A DNA stretch of 64,000 bases from Tritrichomonas musculus (Eukaryota; Parabasalia; Tritrichomonadida; Tritrichomonadidae). Both the position numbers and the translations under genes were made by a program. The stretch lies in assembly GCA_039105265.1 (NCBI GenBank), contig JAPFFF010000003.1, positions 3,782,001 to 3,846,000 on the forward strand, given 5' to 3'. Positions 63,930-64,000 of this stretch are shown here, piece after piece. Positions within the stretch are counted from its first letter, which is position 1, and each line of letters opens with the position of its first letter. The notes under the pieces are model-generated. The model was not told the origin of the DNA. It searched no databases and saw nothing but the letters and a program-made list of their open reading frames with translations.

Positions 63930-64000
63930 TCATTTTGGCTTATAATCACCAGAAGATGATTTATTGCTTTCACGAACTTTTGATCGTGCTTCGTTTTTTC
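63930..64000 (-). CDS. possible C-terminal end of a gene running off the window
   Basis: On the minus strand the edge reads, in one open frame, KNEARSKVRESNKSSSGDYK, then PK and a TGA stop at 63930-63932. The polar Lys/Ser-rich end is typical of host proteins here, but only 22 codons are visible, so this is tentative. Confidence 0.3.
   Translation of the reverse strand, partial: KNEARSKVRESNKSSSGDYKPK

Overview
The window looks like a contig from a parabasalid protist, most likely a Tritrichomonas-like trichomonad. The DNA is very AT-rich, the recognisable host genes have no visible introns, stop codons often sit in a TAAA context, and some genes have a TCA-Py-(T/A) initiator just upstream. 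Large Polinton/Maverick elements and many short DNA transposons fill the space, as is known for trichomonad genomes. No rRNA, tRNA or CRISPR array was seen.

Layout. 1-9.4 kb is a transposon graveyard. A near-perfect 26-bp inverted pair (1113-1138 and 9407-9432) brackets a decayed MULE transposase (1342-2375), gene scraps, a relic with small unknown genes and a UL9-like SF2 helicase (3515-7981), and a mariner-type MITE (5759-6657) sitting in the helicase gene. 9.4-11.9 kb is AT-rich spacer with a foldback MITE that has a GC-rich loop. 11.9-25.9 kb is the host gene block: a two-repeat MYB factor, a Rad9-like clamp subunit, a START-domain protein, a coiled-coil protein, a PurN-like formyltransferase, a PP1-like phosphatase with a long Ser/Asn-rich tail, a possible UBX-like protein, a disordered protein with a short coiled coil, and a helical-repeat protein. 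26.5-27.4 kb holds two transposase scraps.

27.7-57.2 kb is a nested pair of Polinton/Maverick elements. The outer one carries a KilA-N gene, a conserved unknown gene, an integrase and a family-B DNA polymerase, and no visible capsid or packaging genes. Its polymerase gene is split by the inner element (34059-54503). The inner one is about 20.4 kb, has inverted ends of about 0.5 kb and looks whole. It carries a likely major capsid protein, an integrase, a packaging ATPase, a PolB, a long fibre-like protein, a NUMOD4/HNH endonuclease and about ten unknown genes.

57.2-64 kb is again transposon-rich: a broken pogo/DDE_1-type transposase, two MITEs, two inverted copies of a dispersed palindromic repeat that also occurs at the left of the window, a non-autonomous Helitron-like element (61324-63135) carrying a 16-bp minisatellite and a purine-rich tract, and possibly the tail of another host gene at the right edge.

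The most unusual observations are an archaeo-eukaryotic primase (AEP) domain fused to the C-terminus of the outer Polinton polymerase; an HNH endonuclease domain embedded between the exonuclease and palm of the inner polymerase; phage-fibre-like ALKTDIPEP repeats in a eukaryotic element; small hairpins with GAA/TTC-type loops that recur in spacers and in frame inside genes; and the Helitron-like ends. All calls come from reading motifs by eye; no database search was run.
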